Origin: Rutidosis leptorrhynchoides
Taxonomy: Eukaryota; Streptophyta; Magnoliopsida; Asterales; Asteraceae
Length of the DNA: 64,000 bases
Direction: 5' to 3'
Assembly: GCF_046630445.1 (NCBI RefSeq)
Contig: NC_092335.1
Coordinates: 370,001-434,000 of the forward strand
This document shows positions 1 to 10,421 of this stretch, piece after piece. Within the stretch, counting starts at the first letter, position 1, and each line of letters begins with the position of its first letter. The position numbers were made by a program, and so were the translations under genes. The notes below the pieces were generated by a model. That model made no database searches. It saw only the letters and a list, made by a program, of their open reading frames with translations, and was not told where the DNA came from.

Positions 1-300
1 AAGTCTCCTTGGGAGTCCCCAACTAACTGTTGTCCAAAAAAAAAAAAAAAAAAAGATATGTATAGGCAAATTATAGAGGTGGATTACAAATTTACAACTG
101 GGAGTTGATTAGAAATCCAACACTATAGAGACCAAATAGTTATCAATCAATCAATCAATTAATTTACAAATAAAACACGGTTGCTAAGAGGAAACAGGGC
201 ATACAGAAATAAATAATCCCATACATGAGGAACCGCAAATAGTTAGAAGAAACTTTTTTCTTTTTTTCATTTCGTTTTCCACCCACCTTTACTCGGCCAA
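1..300. other. 3' flank of ATG13, no gene seen
   Basis: AT-rich DNA with an A-run at 37-54 and short TCAA repeats near 141. No coding potential was seen. It probably includes the end of the ATG13 3' UTR and intergenic DNA. Confidence 0.5.
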
Positions 301-313
301 TTATTACAATCTA

Positions 314-319
314 TTTATT
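314..319 (-). terminator. AATAAA polyadenylation-type signal of ATG13
   Basis: On the minus strand AATAAA lies 41 nt past the ATG13 stop codon in an AT-rich 3' region. It could be the near-upstream poly(A) element. No transcript end is visible from sequence alone. Confidence 0.4.
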
Positions 320-359
320 TAATTAAATTTAATTTACAACAAGGTCCGATGCAAAATGG

Positions 360-714
360 TTAGAGGTGGTCTCCCCTGTTAACCAAAGGAGTTCCACTTT
401 TGGAGAGAATAAGGTGCTTGATGTCTCTGTAAGTGTTGAGCTCCTCCAATGCATCTTCTGATGTCTTCCTGCTGCTGCTGCTGGATATAAACAATCCAGA
501 AGCAGAAGCAGAAGCAGTAGTAGTGTTGAATTCGACTTGCGGACCACCACCACCACCACCCCCCCTTAAAGAATAGCAACTAGAAGAAGAATCTTGACGA
601 AGGGGTGGTGCTGTTCTCAACATGCGAACAAGGGCACCTACTGCAGCCTCCTCCTGTAACTTTTTACCATGGGATGACAACAACTCTCCTCCGTGTTTCC
701 CACCAACACTCCGA
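360..714 (-). CDS. ATG13: ATG13 coding exon 3 (C-terminus)
   Basis: The acceptor TTTTGATAG precedes position 714, and the split codon AG/T gives Ser. It carries the conserved AVGALVRMLRTAPPLRQDSS block and ends DALEELNTYRDIKHLILSKS plus a short tail and TAA (362-360). A Gly run and an alternating Ala-Ser run are encoded by trinucleotide repeats. Confidence 0.93.
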
Positions 715-2424
715 CTATCAAAAATCAAATATAACATCACAACACCAACCAAAGAGTTTAGTTACTTACTTACAAAGAGGGTATCAGTATCAGTATCAGT
801 ATATTAATCAAGTCTCATCTATCTATACAATACAAAGAAAGAGGCTATCCACTAGTAATCCTGAAACACACAAACAAGCTTTTCCAGTGGAATATTATCA
901 GGTCTCATCTTTTATAAACTTACTTTCATCTCCTCACTAACTAACTAACTAACTATACACCCGCATCTTAACAACCCACTACAAATAAGAGTACGCTGAC
1001 CCAGAACAGTAACTGCAGATTATACCCTTACAGTATTTTTATTGTATTTTTTAAAATTATAATAATGTAATTTCATAAGCATAAATATATAGAAGAAATT
1101 ATCTTAGTATGAAAAAATGATGACAATAGAAATATAACTCCAAGTAACGTGTTCATCGGTTTGGTTTACGGTTAATTCCGTTCTAAACTTTTTTGGAGCA
1201 AAATTGGAACCTGAATTCATATTTTCAAACTCTAAACCAATACTAAGAAAACCGAATTTGAATTCCATTCGGTTTCGATTGTAACCCAAAAACCAAAAAA
1301 AAAATGAATTTCAACACAAACATCCTTTGACATACAAAGCTACAAGATATGCACGATTATATGATACAATCTACATTGATATTTATTACTATTAACCAAA
1401 TTCAAGTTTACAGAACATCAAAGTGTCACTATATGCCAACTTCAAAGCCCAAACATAACATTTATTTATTACAATCACATGAAAGCTAAACTTTTTAACT
1501 ATTCAAAATATTAAATCTTCAATTTTCTTTAACCAAAGTCGAAAAATCACATAAATATTTACTAATATATTAATAGAAAACATATTTACTAATATATTAA
1601 TAAAAAACATATTTATTGAATTGGATTTGATTTTGAATTCCTGTTTCAGTTTAATCGATTTAAAATATTCATAACCGAATCAAAAGCAAAATATTTAATT
1701 CGGTTTTAGTCGATCCAAACACCGTTTTTCATATTTGATTTGATTTTAACCGGTTTTACGTATATGTATATGTATATGTATATATATACATATATATATA
1801 TATATCAATGGGGAAGTAACCAATCGGGGGGAAGCAAAAAAAAAATCGTTTTTTGAAAAAACTTTGTTCACGAACATTATAGATTGGATGAAAATAAGAA
1901 CATTTAGAAAAGACACTTCGTGATGAATGTTATTATTTTGGCGGGAAAACGATCGACAAAAATAACATTCAAGATAATATTGTTCGTGAAGAATGTTAAC
2001 GTTTTTTTTTTCATGTTTTGTGATGTAAAATTTAGCCCGATTTAGAGTTTAGGGTTTGGTGTTTTGGGTTTATTCCATAAACCCAAAACACCAAACCCTA
2101 AACTCTAAACCGTTCGTGTTAAAAACTCAATCTAAATCCTAAATCTAAACCCTAAACCTTAAATTTCTAAACCCTAATATCTAAACCCTAATATCTAAAC
2201 TCTAATGTCTAAAACCTCAGCATACGCTCGAAAAACACGATAATTGTAATATATTACTTCTTCGAGCGTTTTCCCGCCAAAATAATAACATTCATCACGA
2301 AGTGTCTTTTCTAAATGTTCTTATTTTCATCCAATCTATAATGTTCGTGAACAAAGTTTTTTCAAAAAACGAAAAGAAAAAAAAATTTGCTTCCCCCGAA
2401 TGGTTACTTCCCTCTTGATCCTAC

Positions 2425-2460
<36 letters not shown>

Positions 2461-3062
2461 GTAGGATCAAGGGAGAAGTAACCAATCGGGGGGAAGCAAA
2501 ACTTTTTTTTTTCGTTTTTTGAAAAAACTTTGTTCACGAACATTATAGATTGGATGAAAATATGAACAATTAATAAAGACACTTCGTGATGAATGTTTTT
2601 ATTTTGGCGGGAAAACGCTCGAAGAAGTAATATATTACAATTATCGTGTTTTTCGAGCGTATGTTGAGGTTTTTAATATTAGGGTTTAGGATTTAGATTT
2701 AGGGTTTAGATTTAGGATTTAGATTGAGTTTTTAACACGAACGGTTTAGAGTTTAGGGTTTGGTGTTTTGGGTTTATGGAATAAACCCAAAACAACAAAC
2801 CCTAAACTCTAAATCGGGCTAAATTTTACTTCACAAAACATGAAGAAGAAAAAACGTTCACATTCTTCACGAACAATATTATCTTGAATGTTATTTTTGT
2901 CGATCGTTTTCCCGCCTAAATAATAACATTCATCACGAAGTGTCTTTTCTAAATGTTCATATTTTCGTGTGATCTTGATGCCGGGAAAAAAAAATCCAAA
3001 AAAAACGGGAAAAAAAATGTTGCTTCCCCCCGATTGGTTACTTCCCCATTGATCCTGCCCCT

Positions 3063-3118
<56 letters not shown>

Positions 3119-6100
3119 ACAGGATCAATGGGGAAGTAACCAATCGGGGGGAAGCAAAAAAAAAATTCGTTTTTTGAAAAAACTTTGTTCACGCACATTA
3201 TAGATTGGATGAAAATATGAACATTTAGAAAAGACACTTCGTGATGAATGTTATTAATTAGGCGGGAAAACGATCGACAAAAATAACATTCAGGATAATA
3301 TTGTTCGTGAAGAATGGTAGCGTTTTTTTTTTTTTTTTTTTTTTTTTTTTTCATGTTTTGTGAAGTAAAATTTAGCCCGATTTAGAGTTTAGGGTTTAGG
3401 GTTTGGTGTTTTGGGTTTATGGCCCTAAACCCTAAACTCTAAACCGTTCGTGTTAAAAACTCAATCTAAACCCTAAACCCTAAATTTCTAAACCGTAATA
3501 TCTAAACCCTAATATCTAAAACCTCAACATACGCTCGAAAAACACGATAATTGTTATATATTACTTCTTCGAGCGTTTTCCCGCCAAAATAAAAACATTT
3601 ATCACAAAGTGTCTCTACTAAATGTTCATATTTTTCATCCAATCTATAATGTTCGTAATAAAGTTTTTTCAAAAAACGAAAAAAAAAAAAAATTGCTTCC
3701 CCCCGCTTGGTTACTCCCCCCCCCCCCCCCCCCCCCCCCCCCCACCCCCTGGATTCCTACCACTATATATATATATCACTTATCTAATCCTGAGGCTTAA
3801 CCGCAAGCTAAAGAAGATAACTTGTAGTTTGAGGAGTAGGTAATGGCTATATGATGATATTAGCAATATCATCATCCGCTAATATAAATTGTACGATGTA
3901 TGCAAGATTGCAAAAAAATAGCTAATCATGATTAATAGGTCGGTACCTTGGAGGGATTAATAGGTTGAATTGGAGATTAATCGTGAATTAAACGAATTTT
4001 ACTTTTTACATGTAAATAAATATTGTAAAGAATATATGTATATGTATGAATATAAAAGTAAAACATAAACATTAAAGTAACTGTATAAATTACATAATAG
4101 ACCAACGATCCAATAATAAACTCAAAACCCCAATTTTAAGTTAAAGTGAATGGTTGACTAAGTTTGACTTTGACCGCTGTTACCCATTAATCCCGTCTTT
4201 GACCAATTATTCCCTGTTAACAACAGATGTTTTGGAGCGATATCTGTGAACTCGCAAGAACCGAGTAAACCCCGACTAAACAAGGATTAGTCCCGATTTC
4301 TACAACACTGATTGTACTTGAAGATCATGGATCACATAAATCAACATATAGCTACATAGTGTTAGTTCTACTTTTCACCATCTCTACCACCCTTACTACT
4401 AAACCACTTTATGCCAGCACTTGATACCAACAACATATAGCTGCTACATAGGTCATTTATATAACTAATCTCGTTTAAAATGCCCTAAGATGACCGAGCC
4501 AAAGAATGTCCATTTTCTATTTATTTCATTGTACTCGTGCACATTCTATGCAGGCCGCATTCTAAGCTTTCATGTTAATAAGCACTCTCTCATGTGATTA
4601 GTTATAGTTTTATTATGCACAAAAAAAAAGAATATTAGCTTATACTACTAACCCCTTGGTGTACTTTATTAGCATACTATTCAACTACAAAGTGAAATTT
4701 TCCAGATATAATTGCTTGGACTAGATTGTTTGGTAAGACAGTTACCTGAGTGGGGAATCACACGACTCGACATCATCAACAATAAATGGACATGAAAAGT
4801 CAATATCATCCAACTCATCCTGGAGAGACAATCTACTGGAGCTTCTGCTGGATAATCCAATACGGGGAGAACCACTTGATGATAGCAAACCAGAAAACCT
4901 TCCCGAATCATCTTTATTATCCATTGACATCTAAGAAATAAACCAAAACGAATGAATGAATGAATCTCAAATGCAGTTGCTTAAATATACAACACAAACA
5001 AACAAACAAAAAGAAAAAGAAAAAAACAGCATAGAATTTAACTACCTTGTTGTTGTAACTAGAATATTGATTACAATGATGACTTGCTGAGAAAGAGCCA
5101 GAACTTAAGTCCCCAACCCTTGACATGTCAGACTTTTTCAGTGACCTGATCCCAGAAGGAGACTCGTGCTCATAGCGTGTGCTTCTTGGTGAAGGGGGTG
5201 GAAGAGAATGTCGATTATTATTATTATTATTATTATTTGGATCAGATAAATTGGGAGAAATGTATCTGGGACTACTTTTAGTATTCATCATCATCGAATT
5301 AGGATTAGGATTAGGATTAGGAATAGGAATACTCATGGGGGCGGTTGCCTCTGAGCGCAGCCGAGATTGCATGTAGTTCCCACCAGAAAGGTATGTTGGA
5401 GGAGACGGAGAGAATGGAGGTGACAACTGATAATCTTCAAAGCTGCTATTATTATTATTATGGTGAGTAGTTGGTGGTCCCCCCCTTTGAGTCGCTTGAC
5501 CAAATACCTCTCCTGTTGCTGCTGCTGTAGGGGAAGAAGATAATTCATAACGCCCGCCGCCGTTGGACGAACGAGAGTGGGATCCTGATGATGATTGGGG
5601 GTAATGGAGGAGAAACGGAGTTCCTCCACCTGTCCAAGTATGCGGCCGCCGTTCAAGTGGTGCTGCTGCTGCTGCTGCTGAACAACTAGTAGTAGGAGGA
5701 GGAGGAATCATCATGGGGAAAGCCCTAAATGGATCAGTGGCAGGACTACCTACATAATCTGTAATGATCTCAGGTGGAAATGATGTTGATGTTTGCAAGT
5801 TAAAATCGGCAAGATTCTCACGATACTTCACCGATACAGAAAGACGTCCATGCCGGGCTTCAACAGGAATGAAACTATAGTGCTTCATCAGTCGTTCCTC
5901 CGCCCTTGTAAAGGGGACACTAAAGGAAGACACCTTATAATTTATATCAAAACCACAAGCCTTAGTTGGTATACATAGTTTTCGGTAGGCCCTGAATGCT
6001 GGAAGGAGCCTCATCATGGTATATAAAGAGCGTAAGAGGATGATACATTTCTTATATGTTTTTTTAAAACAAACAGATGAAGAAGATGAAGATTCAGTAG

Positions 6101-6350
6101 TAGTGGAGGTCCTAGAATACTCGTGTTGAACAACCCACCTCTCGATAACAGTCTCAATCAAACCAGAAGTTGTACACTCATTCCCCAAAGCAACAGTACT
6201 AGTATTAGTAACACTAGGTTGTTGCTTTTGAACTAGTATAATGTCAATGATCATGGGTTCCATAAAATTCCTGTGCCAAAAGTTCAAAGAATCTAAAGCA
6301 GTGGGACGCTCACCTAATGCTAGACTGAACCATTTGTCACTATTTTTGAC

Positions 6351-6425
<75 letters not shown>

Positions 6426-6605
6426 GCCACTCCCAAAGGAACGGGTACCACGAATAGAAACAACCCTAGAATCCAACACAATATGCAAACTTTTTAACAG
6501 AAAATGAGAAACGATTTGTTCATTTCTGCCATGCTCATTATTAGTATTACTATTACTATAGTTGTTATTGTTATTGTTATTATTATTTAAATAGTGCAAC
6601 TCCAT
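360..6605 (-). CDS. ATG13: ATG13, autophagy-initiation HORMA protein (whole gene, 3 coding exons)
   Basis: ATG13 is the regulatory subunit of the ATG1 kinase complex that starts autophagosome formation in the cytosol. Exons are 6605-5046 (1560 nt), 4930-4746 (185 nt) and 714-360 (355 nt). The sum is 2100 nt, i.e. 699 residues plus TAA, with GT-AG borders and matching phases (0, then 2), which strongly supports the model. Plant ATG13 landmarks appear in order: EQIVSHFLLKSLHIVLDSR, KNSDKWFSLALGERP, ETVIERWVVQ, ILLRSLYTMMRLLPA, YKVSSFSVPF, IITDYVGSPATDPFRAFP, then a long Ser/Pro/Asn-rich disordered region with QLSPPFSPSPP, and the C-terminal blocks SGRFSGLLSSSGSPR, AVGALVRMLRTAPPLRQDSS and DALEELNTY. 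Start chosen: the first Met upstream of the HORMA homology (6605). It is somewhat longer than usual because of Asn and His runs. It is the only evident host gene in the window. Confidence 0.95.
1806..2429 (+). mobile_element. Foldback MITE-like element copy 1
   Basis: Long inverted-repeat element. The left arm (GGGGAAGTAACCAATCGGGG, then GCGGGAAAACGATCG) is mirrored in the right arm ending in GGTTACTTCC...TTGATCCTACCACTA. The centre is a near-perfect palindrome around TTGGTGTTTTGGGTTTATTC, flanked by TTTAGGG-like motifs. It is bounded by TA repeats, so a TA target is possible. The left terminus lacks the first ~15 bp seen in copy 2. No transposase ORF, so it is non-autonomous. I do not know the family. 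Confidence 0.8.
2456..3064 (-). mobile_element. Foldback MITE-like element copy 2, inverted
   Basis: Same element as the neighbours but in opposite orientation: the arm with GCTCGAAGAAGTAATATATT comes first and the arm with CGATCGTTTTCCCGCC last. Starts TAGTGGTAGGATCAAGGGAG and ends CCCCATTGATCCTGCCCCTA. Both ends abut (TA)n. Confidence 0.8.
3114..3765 (+). mobile_element. Foldback MITE-like element copy 3
   Basis: Same orientation as copy 1. Starts TAGGGACAGGATCAATGGGG. The right arm contains a C-run (about 3716-3743) and ends GGATTCCTACCACTA. A T-run (3325-3350) interrupts the left arm. Flanked by (TA)n on both sides. Confidence 0.78.
4746..4930 (-). CDS. ATG13: ATG13 coding exon 2
   Basis: The acceptor TTCTTAG is followed by ATGTCAATGGAT at 4930, in phase 0 with exon 1. 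The donor ACTCAG/GTAACT is at 4746/4745. The exon carries the plant ATG13 block with SGRFSGLLSSSGSPR and LQDELDDIDFSCPF. The 115-bp intron 1 (4931-5045) is AT-rich with normal borders. Confidence 0.93.
5046..6605 (-). CDS. ATG13: ATG13 coding exon 1 (HORMA domain and disordered middle)
   Basis: Encodes residues 1-520. Residues 8-16 include an Asn run, and the HORMA domain spans roughly residues 28-270. A run of 25 His (CAT codons, 6351-6425) sits in a HORMA loop just before the conserved KNSDKWF. Further homopolymer runs (Ser, Ala, Asn, alternating Pro-Asn) lie in the Ser/Pro-rich tail. The exon ends with AAG followed by GTAGTT (donor at 5045) and reads on into a stop if unspliced. Confidence 0.93.
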
Positions 6606-7176
6606 GGCTAAGTTGTGTGCGACGAATATAAGAAAGAACTACGAGTAAGTAAAACCCTAATTCAATTCCTCCCCTAAAATTATTAGCGGAAGTCAAATTT
6701 CAAACAATTCCTGAAATGAAAAAAAAAAACACACACACACACACAAAGTGTGAGATTTTTTAAATTACATATTTAAAAAAAAAAAAAAATCCAACCTAAA
6801 AAGAAATATAAACCAAGGAAGCTAAGATTGCATTAAAATCGAGAAGGAAGCAAAAACAAAAAAAAAAAAACAAAAAATTAGGATAATAAAAGGGGGATGG
6901 GGATGGAGAAGGTACCACTAGATCGAACAAAGAGATTGCGTACAAGGCTGGAAGAAGTGATGATAGACTTAGGCTTAAACAATCATTATATATACATTTG
7001 ACTTTGCTGTTGCAACCATCGGATGGATGACGTATTAAACGGAACCTCTTCTTACTTTAAATTTTAATCGGGGCGTCATCTTTTCACCATCTTGTTACGA
7101 TCTCTAGGATCTCTAGGAAGGATGATAATAAGATCGTGATAGTATCGCTACGAGGATAACATCGGACTTGATATCG
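6606..7176. other. ATG13 5' UTR and promoter region
   Basis: No ORF. A-rich runs, a CA microsatellite and the TATA-like box at 6985-6994. The next 1 kb upstream was taken over by a Mutator-like element, so the native promoter is confined to about 570 bp or continues beyond that insertion. Confidence 0.55.
6985..6994 (-). promoter_or_regulatory. TATA-like box of the ATG13 promoter
   Basis: TATATATAAT on the minus strand, about 380 bp before the ATG. This would leave a long 5' UTR across 6606-6960 that holds A-runs, a CA repeat (6731-6744) and no long uORF that I could confirm. Position and composition are plausible, but the TSS is not shown. Confidence 0.35.
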
Positions 7177-7185
7177 TTGATTAAT

Positions 7186-8204
7186 GGTATTATCACTAAA
7201 ATACCATTTTTTTCTCCTTTTTTTTTTGATATTCTCGCACACTGTTTTTTTTATCCTCACACACCAATTTACTTGAACTCTTCCCTAATAATAGGGTAAA
7301 AGTGTGTGTGAGGATCAAAAAACAGTGTGTGAGAATCATCCCCTTTTTTTTTACTCATAACCCATAAAAAATAAAAGTTGACAAATTGCCCGCGCAAGGC
7401 GCAAGAGCGCAAGGTGCATGTTTGCGACCTTGCTTCTCGGTGGACGCAAGGACACAAGATATCTCTTGCGACCTTGCTTCCCGGGGACGCAAGGACGCAA
7501 GGTGCCTCTTGTGACCTTGCTTCCCGGGGACGCAAGGACGCAAGGTGCCTCGCAAGGTGCCTCTTGCTCCTGCATGATGTCATAATTAATGTTTTCTTTC
7601 AGACATTTCATCAAACACCTTACGTGCATCTTACGTGGTACGATTTTTTTTTTTTTTTTTTTTGACTTATCAAACAAACAAAACACAATTGAATCATTGA
7701 CATACAAGAATAACCAGGTATATCACTAAAACATAAAAATTAAATACCTCCAAGTGTTGAAGTGTATGTATATGTCGTGTAAAGACATATGAAACTGTGG
7801 TATAACATAAGAATTAAATAATATATGTTTATTTATTAATGTAACATATATCATGATTCGAGATGTAGCAGAGCATTAGAGGTATTTTGCCCCTCGCCTA
7901 AATAGAACGATTCATATGTAAATGGGTCGAAAAAACCGTATCACGTAAAATGCACGTAAGGTGTTTGATGAAATGTCTGAAAGAAAACATTGATCATGAC
8001 ATCAAGCAGGAGCAAGAGGCACCTTGCGACCTTGCGTCCCCGGGAAGCAAGGTCGCAAGAGGCACCTTGCATCCTTGCGTCCACCGGGAAGCAAGGTCGC
8101 AAAACAGGCACCTTGCGCCTTGCGCGGGCAAATTGTCAACTTTTATTTTTTATGGGTTCTAAGTCAAAAAAGTGAGAAAAAATGGGTATTTTAGTGATAA
8201 CCCC
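7186..8204. mobile_element. Non-autonomous Mutator-like foldback element (MULE-MITE)
   Basis: The 9-bp target duplication TTGATTAAT (7177-7185 and 8205-8213) exactly flanks the terminal repeat GGTATTATCACTAAAATACC and its partner GGGTATTTTAGTGATAACCCC. A 9-bp TSD is typical of the Mutator superfamily. Arms of about 300 and 230 bp (about 7360-7650 and 7935-8160) pair with each other around a ~285-bp loop. The arms contain GC-rich minisatellite units (about 35 bp, core GACGCAAGGTGCCTCTTGCG) quite unlike the surrounding AT-rich DNA. ORFs here are repeat artefacts, with no transposase. Confidence 0.85.
7386..7560 (+). repeat. GC-rich minisatellite in the MULE left arm
   Basis: Tandem units of roughly 35-50 bp built from CGCAAGGTGCCTCTTGCGAC and CTTGCTTCCCGGGGACGCAA. 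The inverted counterpart lies at about 8008-8125, so the transcript or single strand would form a very long GC-rich hairpin. Confidence 0.75.
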
Positions 8205-8368
8205 TTGATTAATTAGTAGGATCTGCCAATTGACCCGATCTTACAGACATCTCAAGTCAAATAAAGCAGATGCGGCTATGGGCTGCTGGAAGACTTGGAC
8301 AAACAAATTGCTGAAGCCCAAAAACGTCAAACCTAAATTGTAAGTGAGTGATTGTAGATTTAGACTTA

Positions 8369-8705
8369 GGGTGTGTTTGGATGAAAGTAGCTGGAGCTGG
8401 AGCTTGTAGCTAGAGCTGGAGCTTATGAGATAGAGCTGGAGCTTATTTTTTAAGCTGGTAGCTGGAGCTTATTATTTTTTATAAGTGTTTGATAAACTAG
8501 CTGGAGCTTATTTTCCAGTTCATAAGCTCTACTTTTTTTCATAAGCTACTAAAAGTAGCTTATTTTTTCAGAGCTTATGATTTTCATAAGCTCTACTTTT
8601 TTTCTCTACCAAACGAAGCTTATGACTTGGAGCTTATTAAAATCATAAGCTCAAACTCCTATAAGCTCCCATAAGCTCCAACAAGCTCGTCACCCAAACA
8701 CACCC
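8369..8705. mobile_element. Tourist-like (PIF/Harbinger) MITE
   Basis: 337 bp with TIRs GGGTGTGTTTGGATGA and TCACCCAAACACACCC, flanked on each side by TTA (8366-8368, 8706-8708), the 3-bp TSD of the PIF/Harbinger group. The interior is rich in AGCTGGAGCTT / CATAAGCTC repeats and is self-complementary. No coding capacity. Confidence 0.8.
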
Positions 8706-8713
8706 TTAGTGCT

Positions 8714-9142
8714 TGATTTGTGAAAAAGAATTGGTCGAATGTTTTAACTTCAATAACTGTGTAAACCTCGATTTGAAATTTGGATTTCAAAGGCGTAAAA
8801 CAAACGATGTGATTAACCTTACTCGATTAGATCGAATAAGTTAATATCTTGAGTAAATGTTAACTCCGATATCGACCGGAATCTTTATCGGAGTTGTATT
8901 TCCAGCTGGATAATGCTACAGTAAGATTTTTGGGTAGAGTGCCAGTGTATATCCAGTGTTATGTAATGAATGACCACATAGGTGTATTTATAGGTGTTTT
9001 GAGGGAATTATGACGTGGCACATGTCCCTTTCATTGTCATAACAAACTTCGCCAGATTCGAGGGCTGACGTGGCACATGTCCCTTTCATTGACGTAACAA
9101 ACAGATCCTAACAAACTTTTCTAGATTCGTGGGTTGATGTGG
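8714..9142. other. Unassigned intergenic DNA with an imperfect ~55-bp tandem repeat
   Basis: Host DNA between the MITE and element A. Two near-identical units starting TGACGTGGCACATGTCCC (about 9012 and 9067) and a third partial unit (about 9131) make an imperfect direct repeat. The core TGACGTGGCA resembles bZIP (ACGT-core) sites. No gene recognised. Confidence 0.5.
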
Positions 9143-9316
9143 CATATTGTGATGACCCGGAAATTTCAAATTTAAACTTAATCTTTGTATGATTAACATT
9201 TCCGACACGATAAGCAAAGTCTGTAAAACTAAATCTCAAAATTTTTGAACTACTTTCATATATTCAAATACCTTTCGGTTGTTCTTGACGATTCGCGAAC
9301 AATTATATGTATATAG

Positions 9317-9408
<92 letters not shown>

Positions 9409-9962
9409 TATAACTTGAAAACGTAACAATGTATTAATTGTTTGATACCGTACATTAAACTTATTGGTTTAAATATTTATTTGAATATATATGATAAGTT
9501 GGAATATTAATTATATGAATAACTTGCGACGTATATTTAAAACGTGTTTATGAATGTTGAATATATATTAACTTGGTCATAAAACGATTTGTTATTATAT
9601 ATATATTAACAAATAGCGAGACAATGATTTATAGAAGTAAATGACCAAAACACTCGAAAGTTTAAGATACACTTTGAATGATATAGTTTATTGATAATTT
9701 AAGACTATATTTTGACAAACGTACGAGTCACAAAACGTAAATTACGAGTTTTCTAAACGTACGAAAATGCGTTCGAGAAACCGGAACCGGGACATAAGTC
9801 GGGTGACAACGTACGAGTCATCGGAACGAAAATTACAAGTCAACTATGCACTAGAATATAATATAATATATAATTAATTAATATAAATTATATATATTAT
9901 ATATTAATAAATAAATATGTCAACAAACAAGAAAACAAAAGTTTGTGAGCTGGATCAGAGGC

Positions 9963-10039
9963 CCATGCGATCGCATGGCCTTGAAGCACAAATCCCATGC
10001 GATCGCATGGGGTGCTTTTTCAGAAAAGGTTCTATAAAT
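9963..10039 (+). promoter_or_regulatory. LTR promoter of A: paired palindromes plus TATA box
   Basis: CCATGCGATCGCATGG (9963-9978) and CCCATGCGATCGCATGGG (9994-10011) are perfect palindromes with centres 32 bp apart. TATAAAT follows at 10033-10039. The same arrangement recurs in the C and E LTRs, so this is likely the core promoter with a dimeric factor site. Confidence 0.6.
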
Positions 10040-10088
10040 TGCACGATTTCAGTTCAATTACACACATATATTTATCTATACTTCGTTT

Positions 10089-10091
10089 ATA

Positions 10092-10172
<81 letters not shown>
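10089..10172 (+). repeat. (ATT)n microsatellite in the A 5' LTR
   Basis: About 28 ATT units just downstream of the TATA box. The same tract is at 27702-27781 in the 3' LTR, and equivalents occur in C (44637-44660), E (47326-47388, 59217-59276) and F. Confidence 0.9.
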
Positions 10173-10174
<2 letters not shown>

Positions 10175-10421
10175 GATTAATATTATTATTATTAATCTTA
10201 TTATTTTTATTAGTAGTATTATACATAAAATACTACGATGGGGTTATGAGTGTGTCACTTTCAAAATGGTTTTCAAGCGGGATAGAGCTAAGGAAATTAT
10301 GGATTATTGCCAAGGAGATTATGGGTAATGTTCGGGGGTATATTTGTAAATCAAACCTAGTGTTTATCATCTCCATTGCGTCTACGTACTTTCCTACAAT
10401 ATTGAATCTCAATATTGATAC

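Larger units (their letters stand above)
715..4745 (-). other. ATG13: ATG13 intron 2, 4.0 kb, loaded with repeats
   Basis: GT-AG intron between coding exons 2 and 3, about 35 times longer than intron 1. From 1806 to 3765 it is occupied by three foldback elements. 766-1800 and 3766-4745 are AT-rich with no gene, including a GTATCA repeat (781-803) and a (TA)n/(TATG)n tract (1755-1805). Confidence 0.85.

Noticed and set aside
2038..2215. True interstitial telomere
   Set aside because: The TTTAGGG units are degenerate, few, and part of each copy of a transposable element.
7269..7707. Several overlapping ORFs with Arg/Cys/Leu repeats
   Set aside because: Translation of the GC-rich minisatellite in all frames inside a MULE foldback arm; no domain.
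7386..8130. CRISPR-like array of ~35-bp repeats
   Set aside because: Repeats are contiguous with no unique spacers, sit in inverted arms of a transposon, and the genome is a plant.
8262..8342. Short protein-like stretch LLEDLDKQIAEAQKRQT near the MULE
   Set aside because: Only about 17 residues between stops and no supporting exon nearby; could be a remnant exon but cannot be supported.
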